Below the pieces are notes generated by a model that was given only the letters and a program-made list of their open reading frames with translations, did no database searches and had not been told where the DNA came from. The translations under genes and the position numbers were made by a program. A DNA stretch of 64,000 nucleotides from Streptomyces brevispora (GTDB lineage Bacteria > Actinomycetota > Actinomycetes > Streptomycetales > Streptomycetaceae): positions 372,001-436,000 of the forward strand of contig NZ_VIWW01000001.1 in assembly GCF_007829885.1 (NCBI RefSeq). The letters run 5' to 3'. Of this stretch, positions 29,248 through 40,916 are shown in pieces (within the stretch, counting starts at the first letter, position 1; each line of letters opens with the position of its first letter).

Positions 29248-30558
29248 TCAGCCGGGCGGGCGCACGCGCGCCCGGTAGTGGTCGGCCACCACCCGCGACA
29301 TCGCACCGATCCGGTCCGCGGTCACGCTCTTCCCCGAGAAGTAGACGTGGCCGCGGGCCTGGTCGTATCCGGCGGCGAAGTCGATGTGCCGGGAGAGTTC
29401 CGCCGGGTTCTGCCAGGCCTCGGGCTGGGCCGGATCGCCGGCTTTGTAGAGCGCCTCCCCGATGAAGAGATCGACGCCCGTGCCCCGTACGACGTCGTTC
29501 CACCAGGGCAGCAGCGCGGCGTAGTCGGCGGCGGCGAAGCCGATGTTCCAGTAGAGCTGCGGGCAGATGTAGTCGATCCAGCCCTTCTTGATCCAGCCTC
29601 GGGTGTCGGCGTACAGATCGTCGTAGGTCTGCACCCCGGCCGCGGTCCGTGAGCCGTCCGGGTCGGTGGAGGCGTTGCGCCACACTCCGAACGGGCTGAT
29701 GCCGAACCGGACGGCGGGCTTGGCCGCCTTGATCCGATCGGCGGTCTCCTTCACCAGTTGGTCGATGTTGGCGCGCCGCCAGGCCGCCTTGTCGGCGAAG
29801 CCCGCACCGTACTTCTCGTAGGCGGCCCCGTCCGCGAAGGACTGCCCTGCGACCGGGTACGGATAGAAGTAGTCGTCCCAGTGGACGGCGTCGATGTCGT
29901 AGCGGCGGACCGCGTCGAGCATCGCGTCCTGGACGAAGCTCCGGACCTCGGGCAGGCCCGGGTTGTAGTAGAGCTTCCCGCCGTACGGCACGACCCAGTC
30001 GGGGTGCAGCCTGGCGGGGTGGGTGGCGGCCAGCCGGGAGGGGTCGGTGTGGTTCGCGACCCGGTACGGGTTGAACCAGGCGTGCAGCTCCAGACCGCGG
30101 CTGTGCGCCTCCTCCACGGCGGTGCCGAGCGGGTCCCAGCCGGGGTCCTTGCCCTGGACGCCGGTGAGGCACGCGGCCCACGGCTCGTGCGGCGAGGGCC
30201 ACAGCGCGTCGGCGGCCGGGCGGACCTGGAGCATCACCGCGTTCAGCCGCCGGTCGACGGCCTCGTCGAGGTACGCGACCAGCTCGGCCCGCTGCGCGGA
30301 GGCGGACAGTCCCGGTTTCGAGGGCCAGTCGATGTTCTCGACGGTCGCCACCCACATGCCCCGGAGCTCGCGCCGCAGCGCGTCGCGGGATCTGCCCGCC
30401 GGGTCCGCGCGCCCGTCGTCGGGCAGGACCGCGGCGGTGGTCGTCTCACCGGCCACAACGCCCACGGCGGCCGACGCCGGTGAGGCCACCACCGCCGCCA
30501 CCGTCCCGGCCGCACCCGCCGCACCGGCCACAAAGTTCCTTCTAGCGATTTGCCGCAT
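29248..30558 (-). CDS. Secreted glycoside-hydrolase-family-10-like protein (GHL10/DUF187)
   Basis: A 436-residue exported protein with a Tat-type signal (ARRNFVAGAAGAAGTVAAVV ending near SPASA). The catalytic (beta/alpha)8-like domain is of the FenI/GHL10 group: LRGMWVATVENIDWPSKPG at its start, LNAVMLQVRPAADALWPS, GLELHAWFNPYRVANH, DIDAVHWDDYFYPYP and WIDYICPQLYWNIGF. Members are believed to act on cell-wall-associated polysaccharides or glycopeptides; the substrate is unproven. ATG 30558 gives the signal peptide; the frame is open further upstream without resemblance. Confidence 0.88.
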   Translation of the reverse strand: MRQIARRNFVAGAAGAAGTVAAVVASPASAAVGVVAGETTTAAVLPDDGRADPAGRSRDALRRELRGMWVATVENIDWPSKPGLSASAQRAELVAYLDEAVDRRLNAVMLQVRPAADALWPSPHEPWAACLTGVQGKDPGWDPLGTAVEEAHSRGLELHAWFNPYRVANHTDPSRLAATHPARLHPDWVVPYGGKLYYNPGLPEVRSFVQDAMLDAVRRYDIDAVHWDDYFYPYPVAGQSFADGAAYEKYGAGFADKAAWRRANIDQLVKETADRIKAAKPAVRFGISPFGVWRNASTDPDGSRTAAGVQTYDDLYADTRGWIKKGWIDYICPQLYWNIGFAAADYAALLPWWNDVVRGTGVDLFIGEALYKAGDPAQPEAWQNPAELSRHIDFAAGYDQARGHVYFSGKSVTADRIGAMSRVVADHYRARVRPPG

Positions 30559-30733
30559 TTCTCTGCACCTGCCGTTTCTATGCGTTCGTCCGAGCCCCGG
30601 ATTTCGGGGCCGGGGCCGAGCATGCCCGCCCCGGCCCGCTATCTCCGGGAAGGCGCGGAGTAACGTCGTGGGGTCGAGGCGGAGCCCGGAACCGAACGGA
30701 AGCCGCCGCACGGAGAACAGTGAAAGGCACGAG

Positions 30734-31606
30734 GTGACGGACTCTATGGCGGACATTGCGCGCGTCGGAGTGGTGGGCTGCGGCCAGATGGGCGCAGGCA
30801 TCGCGGAGGTGTGTGCCCGCAGCGGCCTCGATGTCAGAGTGGCCGAGACCACCGGCGAGGCGCTGGAGATCGGTCGCACCCGGCTCTACAACTCCCTCTC
30901 CAAGGCCGCCGAGCGCGGCAAGATCACTGAGGAGGAGCGCGACGAGACTCTTGGACGGCTCACCTTCACGACCGACCTGGGTGAGTTCGCCGACCGCGAT
31001 CTCGTCATCGAGGCCGTCGTGGAGAACGAGCAGGTCAAGACCGAGATCTTCCAGGTGCTGGACCAGGTGGTGACCCGGCAGGACGCGATCCTCGCCTCCA
31101 ACACCTCCTCGATCCCGCTGGTGAAGCTGGCCGTCGCGACCTCGCGCCCCGATCAGGTCATCGGCATCCACTTCTTCAACCCGGCCCCGGTGCAGAAGCT
31201 CGTCGAGCTGATCCCCGCGCTGACCACGTCGGACGAGACGGTCAAGCGTGCCGAGGCCGTGGTGCAGGACATACTCGGCAAGCACCCGATCCGCGCCCAG
31301 GACCGGTCGGGCTTCGTCGTCAACGCGCTGCTGATTCCGTATCTGCTCTCCGCGATCCGGATGTTCGAGTCGGGTATCGCCAGCCGCGAGGACATCGACA
31401 ACGGCATGGAGATGGGCTGCGCCCACCCGATGGGTCCGCTCAAGCTCGCCGACCTGATCGGTCTGGACACCGTGGCCTCGGTCGCCGACTCGATGTACGC
31501 CGAGTACAAGGAGCCGCTGTACGCCGCTCCCCCGCTGCTCCAGCGCATGGTGGACGCGGGCCGGCTCGGCCGGAAGACGGGGTCGGGGTTCTACCCGTAC
31601 GCCTGA
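30734..31606 (+). CDS. 3-hydroxybutyryl-CoA dehydrogenase
   Basis: A 290-residue NAD(P)-dependent dehydrogenase that interconverts acetoacetyl-CoA and 3-hydroxybutyryl-CoA. The dinucleotide fold VGVVGCGQMGAGIAEVCA, the catalytic histidine in GIHFFNPAPVQKLVEL and the C-terminal HPMGPLKLADLIGLD and GRKTGSGFYPY are all present. GTG 30734 with AAAGG upstream gives VTDSMADIARV; ATG 30746 with GAGG upstream is equally possible. It would feed ethylmalonyl-CoA, butyryl-CoA or fatty-acid metabolism. It is monocistronic and followed by a perfect terminator. Confidence 0.93.
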   Translation: MTDSMADIARVGVVGCGQMGAGIAEVCARSGLDVRVAETTGEALEIGRTRLYNSLSKAAERGKITEEERDETLGRLTFTTDLGEFADRDLVIEAVVENEQVKTEIFQVLDQVVTRQDAILASNTSSIPLVKLAVATSRPDQVIGIHFFNPAPVQKLVELIPALTTSDETVKRAEAVVQDILGKHPIRAQDRSGFVVNALLIPYLLSAIRMFESGIASREDIDNGMEMGCAHPMGPLKLADLIGLDTVASVADSMYAEYKEPLYAAPPLLQRMVDAGRLGRKTGSGFYPYA

Positions 31607-31615
31607 CACCGCTCA

Positions 31616-31661
31616 CCCGAGCGGGTGCGAGCGGCCGGCCGACTGCTCGCACCCGCTCGGG
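31616..31661. terminator. Terminator, 17-bp perfect stem
   Basis: Arms at 31616-31632 (CCCGAGCGGGTGCGAGC) and 31645-31661 are perfect inverted copies with a 12-base loop. It lies between the converging 3-hydroxybutyryl-CoA dehydrogenase and Nudix genes and can serve both. Confidence 0.88.
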
Positions 31662-31666
31662 CCGGT

Positions 31667-32197
31667 TCAGCCCAGCCGTAAGTGGTGCAGCATCATGAGC
31701 CCGGCCGCCATGCCCGCGGCCGGCACCTCACCGCGGGCGATCATGTCGGGCACCAGTTTGAGCGGTATCCACTCGCGGCGCGAGGACTCGAAGGCGTCGC
31801 AGGGGTGGCCGGTCCAGTCGGCCTCCTCGCCCCAGTAGAAGTGGTGCCGGGCGTCGGTGAGCCCGTTCGACGGTTCCACGGTGAGTAGCGGGCGCAGCGC
31901 CCCGGGCCGCCAGCCGGTCTCCTCCTCCATCTCCCGGGCGGCCGCCTCGGCGAGACCCTCACCGTCCTCGACCACGCCCGCGGCGAGTTCCCAGCCCCAG
32001 CTGTCGGTGATGAACCGGTGCCGCCAGAGCAGCAGGACCTCGTTCGCCTCGTTGACGACGGTGGCCGCGGCGACGGGGCGGAGCCGGATGACGTAGTGGT
32101 CGAGGTGGTCGCCGTCGGGAAGGACGACATCGGCCAGATTGACCCGGAACCAGCGATTCTCATACACAGTCTGTTCGTTCAGGTTCGTCCACTGCAC
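31667..32197 (-). CDS. Nudix hydrolase (ADP-ribose pyrophosphatase-like)
   Basis: A 176-residue Nudix protein. The Nudix box GVVEDGEGLAEAAAREMEEE continuing TGW has all catalytic glutamates in the G-x5-E-x7-RE-x-x-EE arrangement. The N-terminal YENRWFRVNLADVVLPDGD resembles ADP-ribose or nucleoside-diphosphate-sugar pyrophosphatases. The start is GTG 32197, preceded by AAGGTGG, which itself lies in a small inverted repeat (GCCACCT/AGGTGGC, 32204-32210 and 32221-32227). The exact substrate cannot be named. Confidence 0.88.
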   Translation of the reverse strand: MQWTNLNEQTVYENRWFRVNLADVVLPDGDHLDHYVIRLRPVAAATVVNEANEVLLLWRHRFITDSWGWELAAGVVEDGEGLAEAAAREMEEETGWRPGALRPLLTVEPSNGLTDARHHFYWGEEADWTGHPCDAFESSRREWIPLKLVPDMIARGEVPAAGMAAGLMMLHHLRLG

Positions 32198-32248
32198 AGT
32201 TCTGCCACCTTCTGACTAGTAGGTGGCCATATCGCAGCAGACCAGCAC

Positions 32249-33598
32249 TCACAGCGGTACGCGCAGCGATCCGTCGATGAGCTCCGCGGCCCGTTCCGCC
32301 TCGGCGCTGCCGCTCGCGACCAGATGCTGGCGCACCGACCGCAGCCGGTCGCGCAGCCGCTGCGACTCCATGCCCCTGGCCCGTTCGGCCATCTCGACGG
32401 CCGTGACCGCCGCCCGGTCGGCCTCGCCCTGCCGCAGCTCGATCGTGGTCAGCATGGCCAGCCGGTGTACCCGGCCCCGGTCGTGCGCGGGGGTGCGCAC
32501 CGCGGCCGCCGCGTGCTCCCTGGCCGAGGTCAGATCGCCGAGGCCGAGCAGCGCCTCCGCCACCTGGACGTTGACCAGGCCCGGCTGGACGTACCCCGTC
32601 TCGTCCGGCTCCTGGCCCGGCCGGATGCGCGCGGCCTCGGACTCGGCGCGACGGATGCACTTCAGGGCGCTGCCCCCGTCGCCGAGGTGGGCATACGCCT
32701 TGGCCTGCATCGCATGCAGATCGGCCGCCAGCGCCGGGGTGATGTCGCGTCCGGCGGCCCGCAGCGCCGCCTCGGCGAAGGCGACGGACTGCCGGTAGTC
32801 GGCCAGGAACAGCGACTGGTTGACCAGCAACGCGATCACATAGCCGCCGAGCCCCCGGTCCCCGCTCGCCTTGGCCAGCCGCAGCGCCTGGTGGAAGTAG
32901 CGCTGGGCGAGTCCGTGGGCGTCGGAGTCGTAGGCGCAGATTCCCGCGACGGCCACCAGCCCGCCCGTGGCCCGGTGCAGTTGACGCCCCATCGCATCGC
33001 TGTAGCCGCCGCGCAGCAGCGGCGCGGTCTCGGTGTTGAGGAAGCCGACGATGCGCGAACGCGTCGCCATGCCGCCCGCCCTGCGGTACATCAGTTCGTA
33101 GTGGGCACGGGCGGCGCGCAGTGTCGCTATGTCGGCCATGCTGACGCGGGTAGGGCCGGTACGGGACACATCGGTGTCCTCCGGCGGGTTCTCCCACTCC
33201 CACACCGGCATCACCGCGGTGGTTCCGGTGACGGCCGGGGCCGCGACGACGTGCGGGCGCTGCTGTTCGTCGGAGCGCCACAGCGCGGTGGCCCGTTCGA
33301 CGAATCCGGTGAGCGAGCAGCCCTGCGCGGGCACGTGGCCGCCGTGACCGGCCATGCCGATGTCATCGAGCGAGACGGCCCTGCGCAGACGGTTGCCGAG
33401 CACTTCGCAGATCAGGTCGGGCACCTGGCCGCGCGGCCGCTGGCCCTTCAGCCAACGGGCCACGGCGGTGTGTTCGTACCGCAGGCACAGCCCCCTGCCG
33501 CGGCCGGCCTGGTTGACGTGCGCGGCGAGCCCGGCCCGGGAGAACCCGGCCTCGTCGATCAGAGCCTCTAGCAGAGTGTTGGGCTCCATTGCCCCCAT
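32249..33598 (-). CDS. NsdA-like regulatory protein (HTH plus TPR-like helices)
   Basis: A 449-residue protein similar to the streptomycete NsdA family of negative regulators of differentiation and antibiotic production. The N-terminus EALIDEAGFSRAGLAAHVNQ and TAVARWLKGQRPRGQVPDLI form a degenerate helix-turn-helix; residues 160-440 are helical repeats of TPR type (LAQRYFHQALRLAKASGDRG, DLHAMQAKAYAHLGDGGSAL, VNVQVAEALLGLGDLTSARE). ATG 33598 (MGAMEPN) follows GGAGGG. A TTCACAC-GGG-GTGTGAA palindrome lies about 55 bases upstream. It is one of several paralogues expected per genome; the target genes are unknown. Confidence 0.78.
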   Translation of the reverse strand: MGAMEPNTLLEALIDEAGFSRAGLAAHVNQAGRGRGLCLRYEHTAVARWLKGQRPRGQVPDLICEVLGNRLRRAVSLDDIGMAGHGGHVPAQGCSLTGFVERATALWRSDEQQRPHVVAAPAVTGTTAVMPVWEWENPPEDTDVSRTGPTRVSMADIATLRAARAHYELMYRRAGGMATRSRIVGFLNTETAPLLRGGYSDAMGRQLHRATGGLVAVAGICAYDSDAHGLAQRYFHQALRLAKASGDRGLGGYVIALLVNQSLFLADYRQSVAFAEAALRAAGRDITPALAADLHAMQAKAYAHLGDGGSALKCIRRAESEAARIRPGQEPDETGYVQPGLVNVQVAEALLGLGDLTSAREHAAAAVRTPAHDRGRVHRLAMLTTIELRQGEADRAAVTAVEMAERARGMESQRLRDRLRSVRQHLVASGSAEAERAAELIDGSLRVPL

Positions 33599-33651
33599 TG
33601 CCCCCTCCGGTGGGTCGGCACGCCAGGACGTGTCGCCCCAGTGGAGCACGA

Positions 33652-33668
33652 TTCACACGGGGTGTGAA
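33652..33668. promoter_or_regulatory. Palindrome TTCACAC-GGG-GTGTGAA
   Basis: Perfect seven-base arms around three bases, in the region expected to hold the promoter of the minus-strand NsdA-like gene. The binding protein is unknown. Confidence 0.5.
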
Positions 33669-33962
33669 CGGAATGCCCGAACCGTCCCTCTGCGCACTCT
33701 GTCGCGCCGGTCGGCGGATCGCTTGACTGAGTCCCTCGCAAGAGGCGGCCGGGTCGTCTGCTCCCCCTCGTACAGCACGACGACCCGCACCCGCGCCGTT
33801 CGCTCTGCCGACCTGCCCGACGCTCCGCGGCAGCGCGGACGGCGCCGGACCGCGCAACCCACTGCCCACTGATCGGAGGGTGGCTGCGGGGTCGGCCGGG
33901 CACCGGGTTCCCCCGGACCCGGTCGGGGCCCGCGTGCGGTCCTCCGCCTCCGGCGAGCACAC

Positions 33963-33999
33963 AGGAGGGGCGTATCCGGTGGCCGGATACGCCCCTCCT
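33963..33999. terminator. pheST terminator, 17-bp perfect stem
   Basis: Arms at 33963-33979 (AGGAGGGGCGTATCCGG) and 33983-33999 flank a three-base loop TGG. It lies about 70 bases downstream of the pheT stop on the minus strand and probably ends the operon transcript. Confidence 0.85.
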
Positions 34000-34010
34000 C
34001 TCTGTGCGTG

Positions 34011-34065
34011 GACCCGCGCGGACCCGTGTGGGGCCGTGTGGGGCCGTGTGGACCCGTGTGGCGCC
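34011..34065. repeat. 10-bp tandem repeat after pheT
   Basis: Five and a half decamer units of the form GACCCGTGTG or GGGCCGTGTG run from 34011 to the pheT stop codon. No function is evident; it may be slippage-derived. Confidence 0.8.
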
Positions 34066-34066
34066 G

Positions 34067-36576
34067 TCAAGCGCCGCGCAGCACCGCACCCGTGCGCTCG
34101 TTGGCCAGCGCCACCGCGGCGTCGCGGGCGGCGGTGGCCTCGTCGACGGTCAGCGTGCGGTCCGCGGCACGGAACCGCAGCGCGTACGCCAAGGACTTGC
34201 GGCCCCCGCCGATCTGCTCACCCGTGAAGACGTCGAACAGCCGCAGCGATTCGAGGAGTTCACCCGCGCCCTCGCGGAGCGCCTGCTCCACCTCGGCGGC
34301 GGGAACGTCCTCGGCGACGACCAGTGCGACGTCCTGGGTCGCCACCGGGAAGGTGGAGATCCGCGGTGCCTGCAGGGCGCCGTCGACGGCCTGCTCCAGT
34401 ACGTCGAGCTCGACCTCCATCGCGCAGGTGCGCTCGGGCAGGTGGAGCTCCTTGATGACGCGCGGGTGCAGCTCACCGGCGTGTCCCAGGAGCGTCTCCT
34501 CGCCGTCGACCCTCACGTACAGCGCGGCGCAGCGGCCCGGGTGCCACGGTGCGTGCTGATCGGCGCGAACGGTGACGGCAACGCCCGCCTCACGGGCGAT
34601 GGTACGGGCGGCCTCGACGGAGTCCGCCCAGTCGGCCGGGCGGCCCCCGCCCCACCAGCCGGCCTGCTCGCGGGCGCCCGCGAGGACGACGGCGGCTCGG
34701 CGCGGCTGACGCGGCAGCGCGGCGTCGAGCGAGGCGATCTCCTCGTCGGAGGGGCGCCGGTCCACGGGCAGCCGGACGGGCTTCGTCTCCTGGCCGGTCG
34801 GCCGGAAGACCAGACCGGTCTCGAAGAGCGCGAGGTCGTGGCTGCCGCGTCCGTCGTTGCGCCGCAGTGCGCCGAGGAGGCCCGGCAGCAGCGTGGTGCG
34901 CAGCGACGGCTCCTCGTCGGAGAGCGGGTTGACGAGGCGGACCGTACGGCGGCGGTCGTCGTCCGCGTCCAGGCCCAGCTGGTCGAGGACGGCCTCACCG
35001 GTGAACGGGTAGCTCAGCGCCTCGACGTAGCCGGCGCCGGCGAGCGCCCGGCCGATCCTGCGGTGCAGCCGCTGGCGGTCGGTGAGCCCGCGGCCGGACG
35101 GCGGGGTCGGGAGCGTGGACGGGAGGTTCTCGTAGCCCTCCAGCCGGATGACCTCTTCGGCCAGGTCGTTCGGCTCGTTGAGGTCGGGCCGCCAGGACGG
35201 TGCCGTGACGAGCAGTTCGTCCTGTCCGTAGACGGCGCAGCCGACCTCCTGGAGGCGGCGTACGACGGTCTCGCGTCCGTAGCCGACACCGGCCACCTTG
35301 TCGGGGTGGTCGGCCGGCATCGAGATGGTGCGCGGCCCGGACGGGGCCGTCACCTCGGTGACGCCCGCCTCGGCCGTGCCACCGGCGAGGAGCACCAGCA
35401 GGTCGACGGTGCGCTGTGCCGCCGCGGCCGCGGCCTGCGGGTCGACGCCGCGCTCGAAGCGCTTGGACGCCTCGGAGGACAGCTTGTGGCGGCGTGCGGT
35501 GCGGGCGATCGAGATCGCGTCGAAGTGCGCGGCCTCGATGACGACCTCGGTGGTACGGGCGCCTTCGGCGGCGTCCGCGATCTCCGTGTTGGCCCCGCCC
35601 ATGACGCCGGCCAGACCGATCGGCCCGCGGTTGTCGGTGATGACGAGGTCGGCCGCGTCCAGGACGCGGACGGTGCCGTCGAGGGTGGTGAGCTTCTCGC
35701 CCTGCTCGGCGCGGCGCACCCCGATCGGACCGTCGATACGGGTCCGGTCGTAGGCGTGCAGCGGCTGGCCGAGTTCGAGCATCACGTAGTTGGTGACGTC
35801 GACCGCGAGCGAGATCGGCCGCATCCCGGCCTTCTGGAGCCGGCGCTGCATCCAGATCGGGGAGCGTGCCTCGGGCTGCAGACCGACCACGGTGCGCGCG
35901 GTGAAGCGGGAGCAGCCGATCGGGTCGGCGACCTGTACCGGGTAGCCGTACGCGTTCGGCGCGGGCACGTCCAGGAGCGCCGGGTCGCGCAGCGGCAGGC
36001 CGTAGGCGATGGCGGTCTCACGGGCGACACCGCGCATCGAGAGGCAGTAGCCGCGGTCGGGCGTGACGGCGATGTCGAGGACCTCGTCGACGAGCTGGAG
36101 CAGCTCGATCGCGTCGGTGGCGACCTCGTGCTCCGGCGGCAGCACGATGATGCCGTGGGTGCCGTCGTCGCCCATGCCGAGCTCGTCGGTGGAGCAGATC
36201 ATGCCGTGCGAGGTCTTGCCGTACGTCTTGCGCGCGGCGATCGCGAAGTCACCGGGCAGCACGGCGCCGGGCAGGACCACGACGACCTTGTCGCCGACGG
36301 CGAAGTTACGGGCTCCGCAGACGATCTCCTGCGGCTCGCCGGTGCCGTTGGCCGTGCCGACGTCCACCGTGCAGAAGCGGATGGGCTTCTTGAAGCCCTC
36401 CAGCTCCTCGATGGTCAGCACCTGTCCGACGACCAGCGGGCCCTTGAGGCCGGCGCCGATCTGCTCGACCGTCTCGACCTCCAGGCCGACGGCGACGAGC
36501 TTGGCCTGTACGTCACGGCCGGTCTCGGTGGGCGGCAGGTCGACGTACTCCCGCAGCCAGGAAAGCGGGACGCGCA

Positions 36577-36577
<1 letters not shown>
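34067..36577 (-). CDS. pheT: Phenylalanyl-tRNA synthetase beta subunit
   Basis: An 836-residue beta chain of the heterotetrameric enzyme that charges tRNA-Phe. The order is normal: an N-terminal EMAP/tRNA-binding-like domain ([20 protein letters not shown] onward), the B3/B4 editing domain ([20 protein letters not shown]), the B5 domain, the catalytic-like core, and a C-terminal ferredoxin-fold anticodon-binding domain ([20 protein letters not shown]). The ATG overlaps the pheS stop as TGATG. It is the last gene of the minus-strand translation cluster. Confidence 0.97.
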
Positions 36578-37851
<1,274 letters not shown>

Positions 37852-39003
37852 TCACGCCAGGTAGGCGGGCGTGCTCACGGGCAGGATAAATCGGAACTCG
37901 GCGCCGCCGCCGGGGCCGCGGCCCACGGTGATCGTGCCGCCGTGCGCCTCGACGATGCCCTTGACGATGTAGAGGCCCAGGCCGGTGCCGCCGCGCTTGC
38001 TCCCCCGCCAGAAGCGGGTGAAGACACGGCCCATCGACTCCTCGGGGATGCCGGGACCTTCGTCGCTCACGGTGACGGCCGTTCCCTTCTCGTCGCTCTT
38101 CGCCGGTGCGGGTGCCACCTCGATGGTGACGGTTCCCTCGCCGTGGCGCACCGCGTTTTCCAGCAGGTTGCCGAGTACCTGGTCGACCTTGTCCGGGTCG
38201 GCCCACACCGCGGGCAGCGGCTGGCAGGTGCGGACGAGGAAGCGGTCGGGTTCCTGGCCGTTCGCGGTGAGCGCCTGGATGTGGCGCTCCACCGCGGCCG
38301 AGAGGTCGACGGGCTGGCGGCGCAGCTCCAGCCGTCCCGAGTCGATCCGGGAGATGTCGAGCAGTTCCGTGATGAGCCGGGTGACCCGGTTGGCATCGGC
38401 GTAGACGGTCTCCAGCATCAGCCGCTTCTGGTCGTCCGTGAACCGCTCCCACTTGGCCAGCAGCGTGGCCGTGAACCCCTTGACGGAGGTCAGCGGCGAG
38501 CGCAGTTCGTGGGCGACGGTGGCGATCAGCTCGGCGTGGCTGCGCTCGGTACGGCGGCGGGCCTCGGTGCCGCGCAGGCTGATCACCAGCCGGCGAACGG
38601 GCCCGGTCGGGCTCTCGCGTACGTAGCGTGCGGAGACGAGGACCTCGCGGCCGCCGGGCAGCAGCAGATTCCGTTCCGGCTGGCCGACCCGGGTGGCGAG
38701 GCCGCCGTAGGGGTCGGTCAGCTCCCACCAGCGGCGGCCCTTGAGGTCTTCCAGCGGCAGCGCGTGGGTGAGCGGGCGGCCGAGGGCGGCGGCCCTGGGC
38801 ATGGCGGTGATCCGTGCGGCGGCGGCGTTGAAGCAGATGACCCGGCCGGTCTCGTCCGCGACGACGAGGCCGTCGGGAAGGTCGTCGGGATCCAGGGCCG
38901 GGCCACCGGGTCCGGTGTCCGGGACGGACCCGCCGTCCGGGTCCGCGGCGGCGCGCACGACGGCCGCGTGTGTCGCCTGCGGTCCGCTCATGCCGACAGC
39001 CAT
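37852..39003 (-). CDS. Sensor histidine kinase with PAS domain
   Basis: A 383-residue soluble kinase without membrane segments. Residues 45-150 form a PAS-like sensor (LPDGLVVADETGRVICFNAA), followed by a HisKA dimerisation helix with the phospho-acceptor histidine in LIATVAHELRSPLTSVKGF and an HATPase domain with N box LLENAVRHGEG, G1 VSDEGPGIPEESMGRVF and G2 GGTGLGLYIVKGIVEAHGG. No response regulator is adjacent, so it is an orphan kinase. It is conserved between the SpoU methyltransferase and pheS genes in streptomycetes, as far as I recall. ATG 39003 chosen; GTG 39018 is possible. Confidence 0.88.
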   Translation of the reverse strand: MAVGMSGPQATHAAVVRAAADPDGGSVPDTGPGGPALDPDDLPDGLVVADETGRVICFNAAAARITAMPRAAALGRPLTHALPLEDLKGRRWWELTDPYGGLATRVGQPERNLLLPGGREVLVSARYVRESPTGPVRRLVISLRGTEARRRTERSHAELIATVAHELRSPLTSVKGFTATLLAKWERFTDDQKRLMLETVYADANRVTRLITELLDISRIDSGRLELRRQPVDLSAAVERHIQALTANGQEPDRFLVRTCQPLPAVWADPDKVDQVLGNLLENAVRHGEGTVTIEVAPAPAKSDEKGTAVTVSDEGPGIPEESMGRVFTRFWRGSKRGGTGLGLYIVKGIVEAHGGTITVGRGPGGGAEFRFILPVSTPAYLA

Positions 39004-39125
39004 ATTCCCGTACCCCACCTCTCGAACCGGTGCAGTGGGCCCCCGAGTTCGTCACCCTACTAGTCGTCGGTGACGGAGCGACACCCTGCGGTGCTCCCCG
39101 CCGGCGAGCGGCTGTCCGGGGCGGG

Positions 39126-39968
<843 letters not shown>

Positions 39969-40047
39969 GGTCGGCGGCGAGCCTCTCTGCGTTACGAAGG
40001 TCCGGGTCGTGCGGCGCACCGGAGGAGGGTGCGGGTGGTGCAACGCA

Positions 40048-40082
40048 CCGGACCCGCAGACGGCGAGCGCCTGCGGGTCCGG
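40048..40082 (-). terminator. Hairpin after rplT
   Basis: A perfect 12-base stem (CCGGACCCGCAG at 40048-40059, copy at 40071-40082) with an 11-base loop, 27 bases past the rplT stop on the minus strand. It may reduce read-through from the ribosomal genes into the methyltransferase and kinase genes. Confidence 0.6.
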
Positions 40083-40109
40083 CTCAAAACCAGGAAGTGC
40101 GGCCCTGAA

Positions 40110-40493
40110 TCAGGCGGCCTTCGGGGCGTTGACGTCGCTCGGGAGGGCCTTCTGGGCAACCTCGACGAGGGTCGCGAACGCGTTGGCGTCGTTGACCGCG
40201 AGCTCGGCCAGGATCTTGCGGTCCACCTCGATGTTGGCGGCCTTCAGACCCTGGATGAGGCGGTTGTACGTCATTCCGTTCTGGCGGGCAGCGGCGTTGA
40301 TGCGCTGGATCCACAGCTGACGGAAGTCGCCCTTGCGCTTCTTGCGGTCGTTGTAGTTGTAGACCAGGGAGTGGGTGACCTGCTCCTTGGCCTTGCGGTA
40401 CAGGCGCGAGCGCTGACCGCGGTAACCCTTGGCGGCCTCGAGAATTGCCCGGCGCTTCTTGTGGGCGTTGACTGCCCGCTTGACGCGTGCCAC
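40110..40493 (-). CDS. rplT: 50S ribosomal protein L20
   Basis: A 127-residue L20, needed for early 50S assembly. [37 protein letters not shown] and [20 protein letters not shown] are diagnostic. In many bacteria L20 also represses the infC-rpmI-rplT operon by binding its leader. Confidence 0.98.
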   Translation of the reverse strand: MARVKRAVNAHKKRRAILEAAKGYRGQRSRLYRKAKEQVTHSLVYNYNDRKKRKGDFRQLWIQRINAAARQNGMTYNRLIQGLKAANIEVDRKILAELAVNDANAFATLVEVAQKALPSDVNAPKAA

Positions 40494-40600
40494 TTGTTAA
40501 CTCCTTGTAGCGGGGCCGTGGTCGTACTCACACGGCCCGGAAACGAATTGGTCCCGGTCGGATCGAGGACGTGCCCCCGGGTTCACCGGGGACGACGGCC

Positions 40601-40795
40601 TCACTTGCCGAGAAGCTTCTTGATCTTCTTGGCGTCGGCCGGAGCCACGACGACCGTGCCGGTCAGCGAGCGGGTCTTCTTGGACGACTTGTGCTCGAGC
40701 AGGTGGCGCTTGCCGGCCCGCTCCCTGAGCACCTTGCCGGAGCCGGTGATCTTGAAGCGCTTGCTGGCACCGCTGTGCGTCTTGTTCTTCGGCAT
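40601..40795 (-). CDS. rpmI: 50S ribosomal protein L35
   Basis: A 64-residue L35 ([20 protein letters not shown], then [16 protein letters not shown]). It lies between infC and rplT in the universal order. Confidence 0.98.
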   Translation of the reverse strand: MPKNKTHSGASKRFKITGSGKVLRERAGKRHLLEHKSSKKTRSLTGTVVVAPADAKKIKKLLGK

Positions 40796-40916
40796 CGCGC
40801 CGTTCTCTCCTCGTCAGTGGCGCCCCTCTCGGTGCGGGGCACCGGACTGCAGGGGCGTCAGATCTTGGTGGGATTCCGGGGGGACCCGGGGGCGCCTGGA
40901 TGGCTGCCCCCGGAGG

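Larger units (their letters stand above)
33599..34066. other. Non-coding gap between NsdA-like gene and pheT
   Basis: About 470 bases without a believable gene. It contains a TTCACAC-N3-GTGTGAA palindrome at 33652-33668 (candidate operator for the NsdA-like gene), a perfect terminator hairpin at 33963-33999, and a decamer tandem repeat at 34011-34065. Confidence 0.6.

Noticed and set aside
28955..30355. Extension of the MocR-type frame upstream through the GH10-like gene
   Set aside because: The upstream part is the shifted frame of the GH10-like hydrolase and shows no GntR or aminotransferase motifs.
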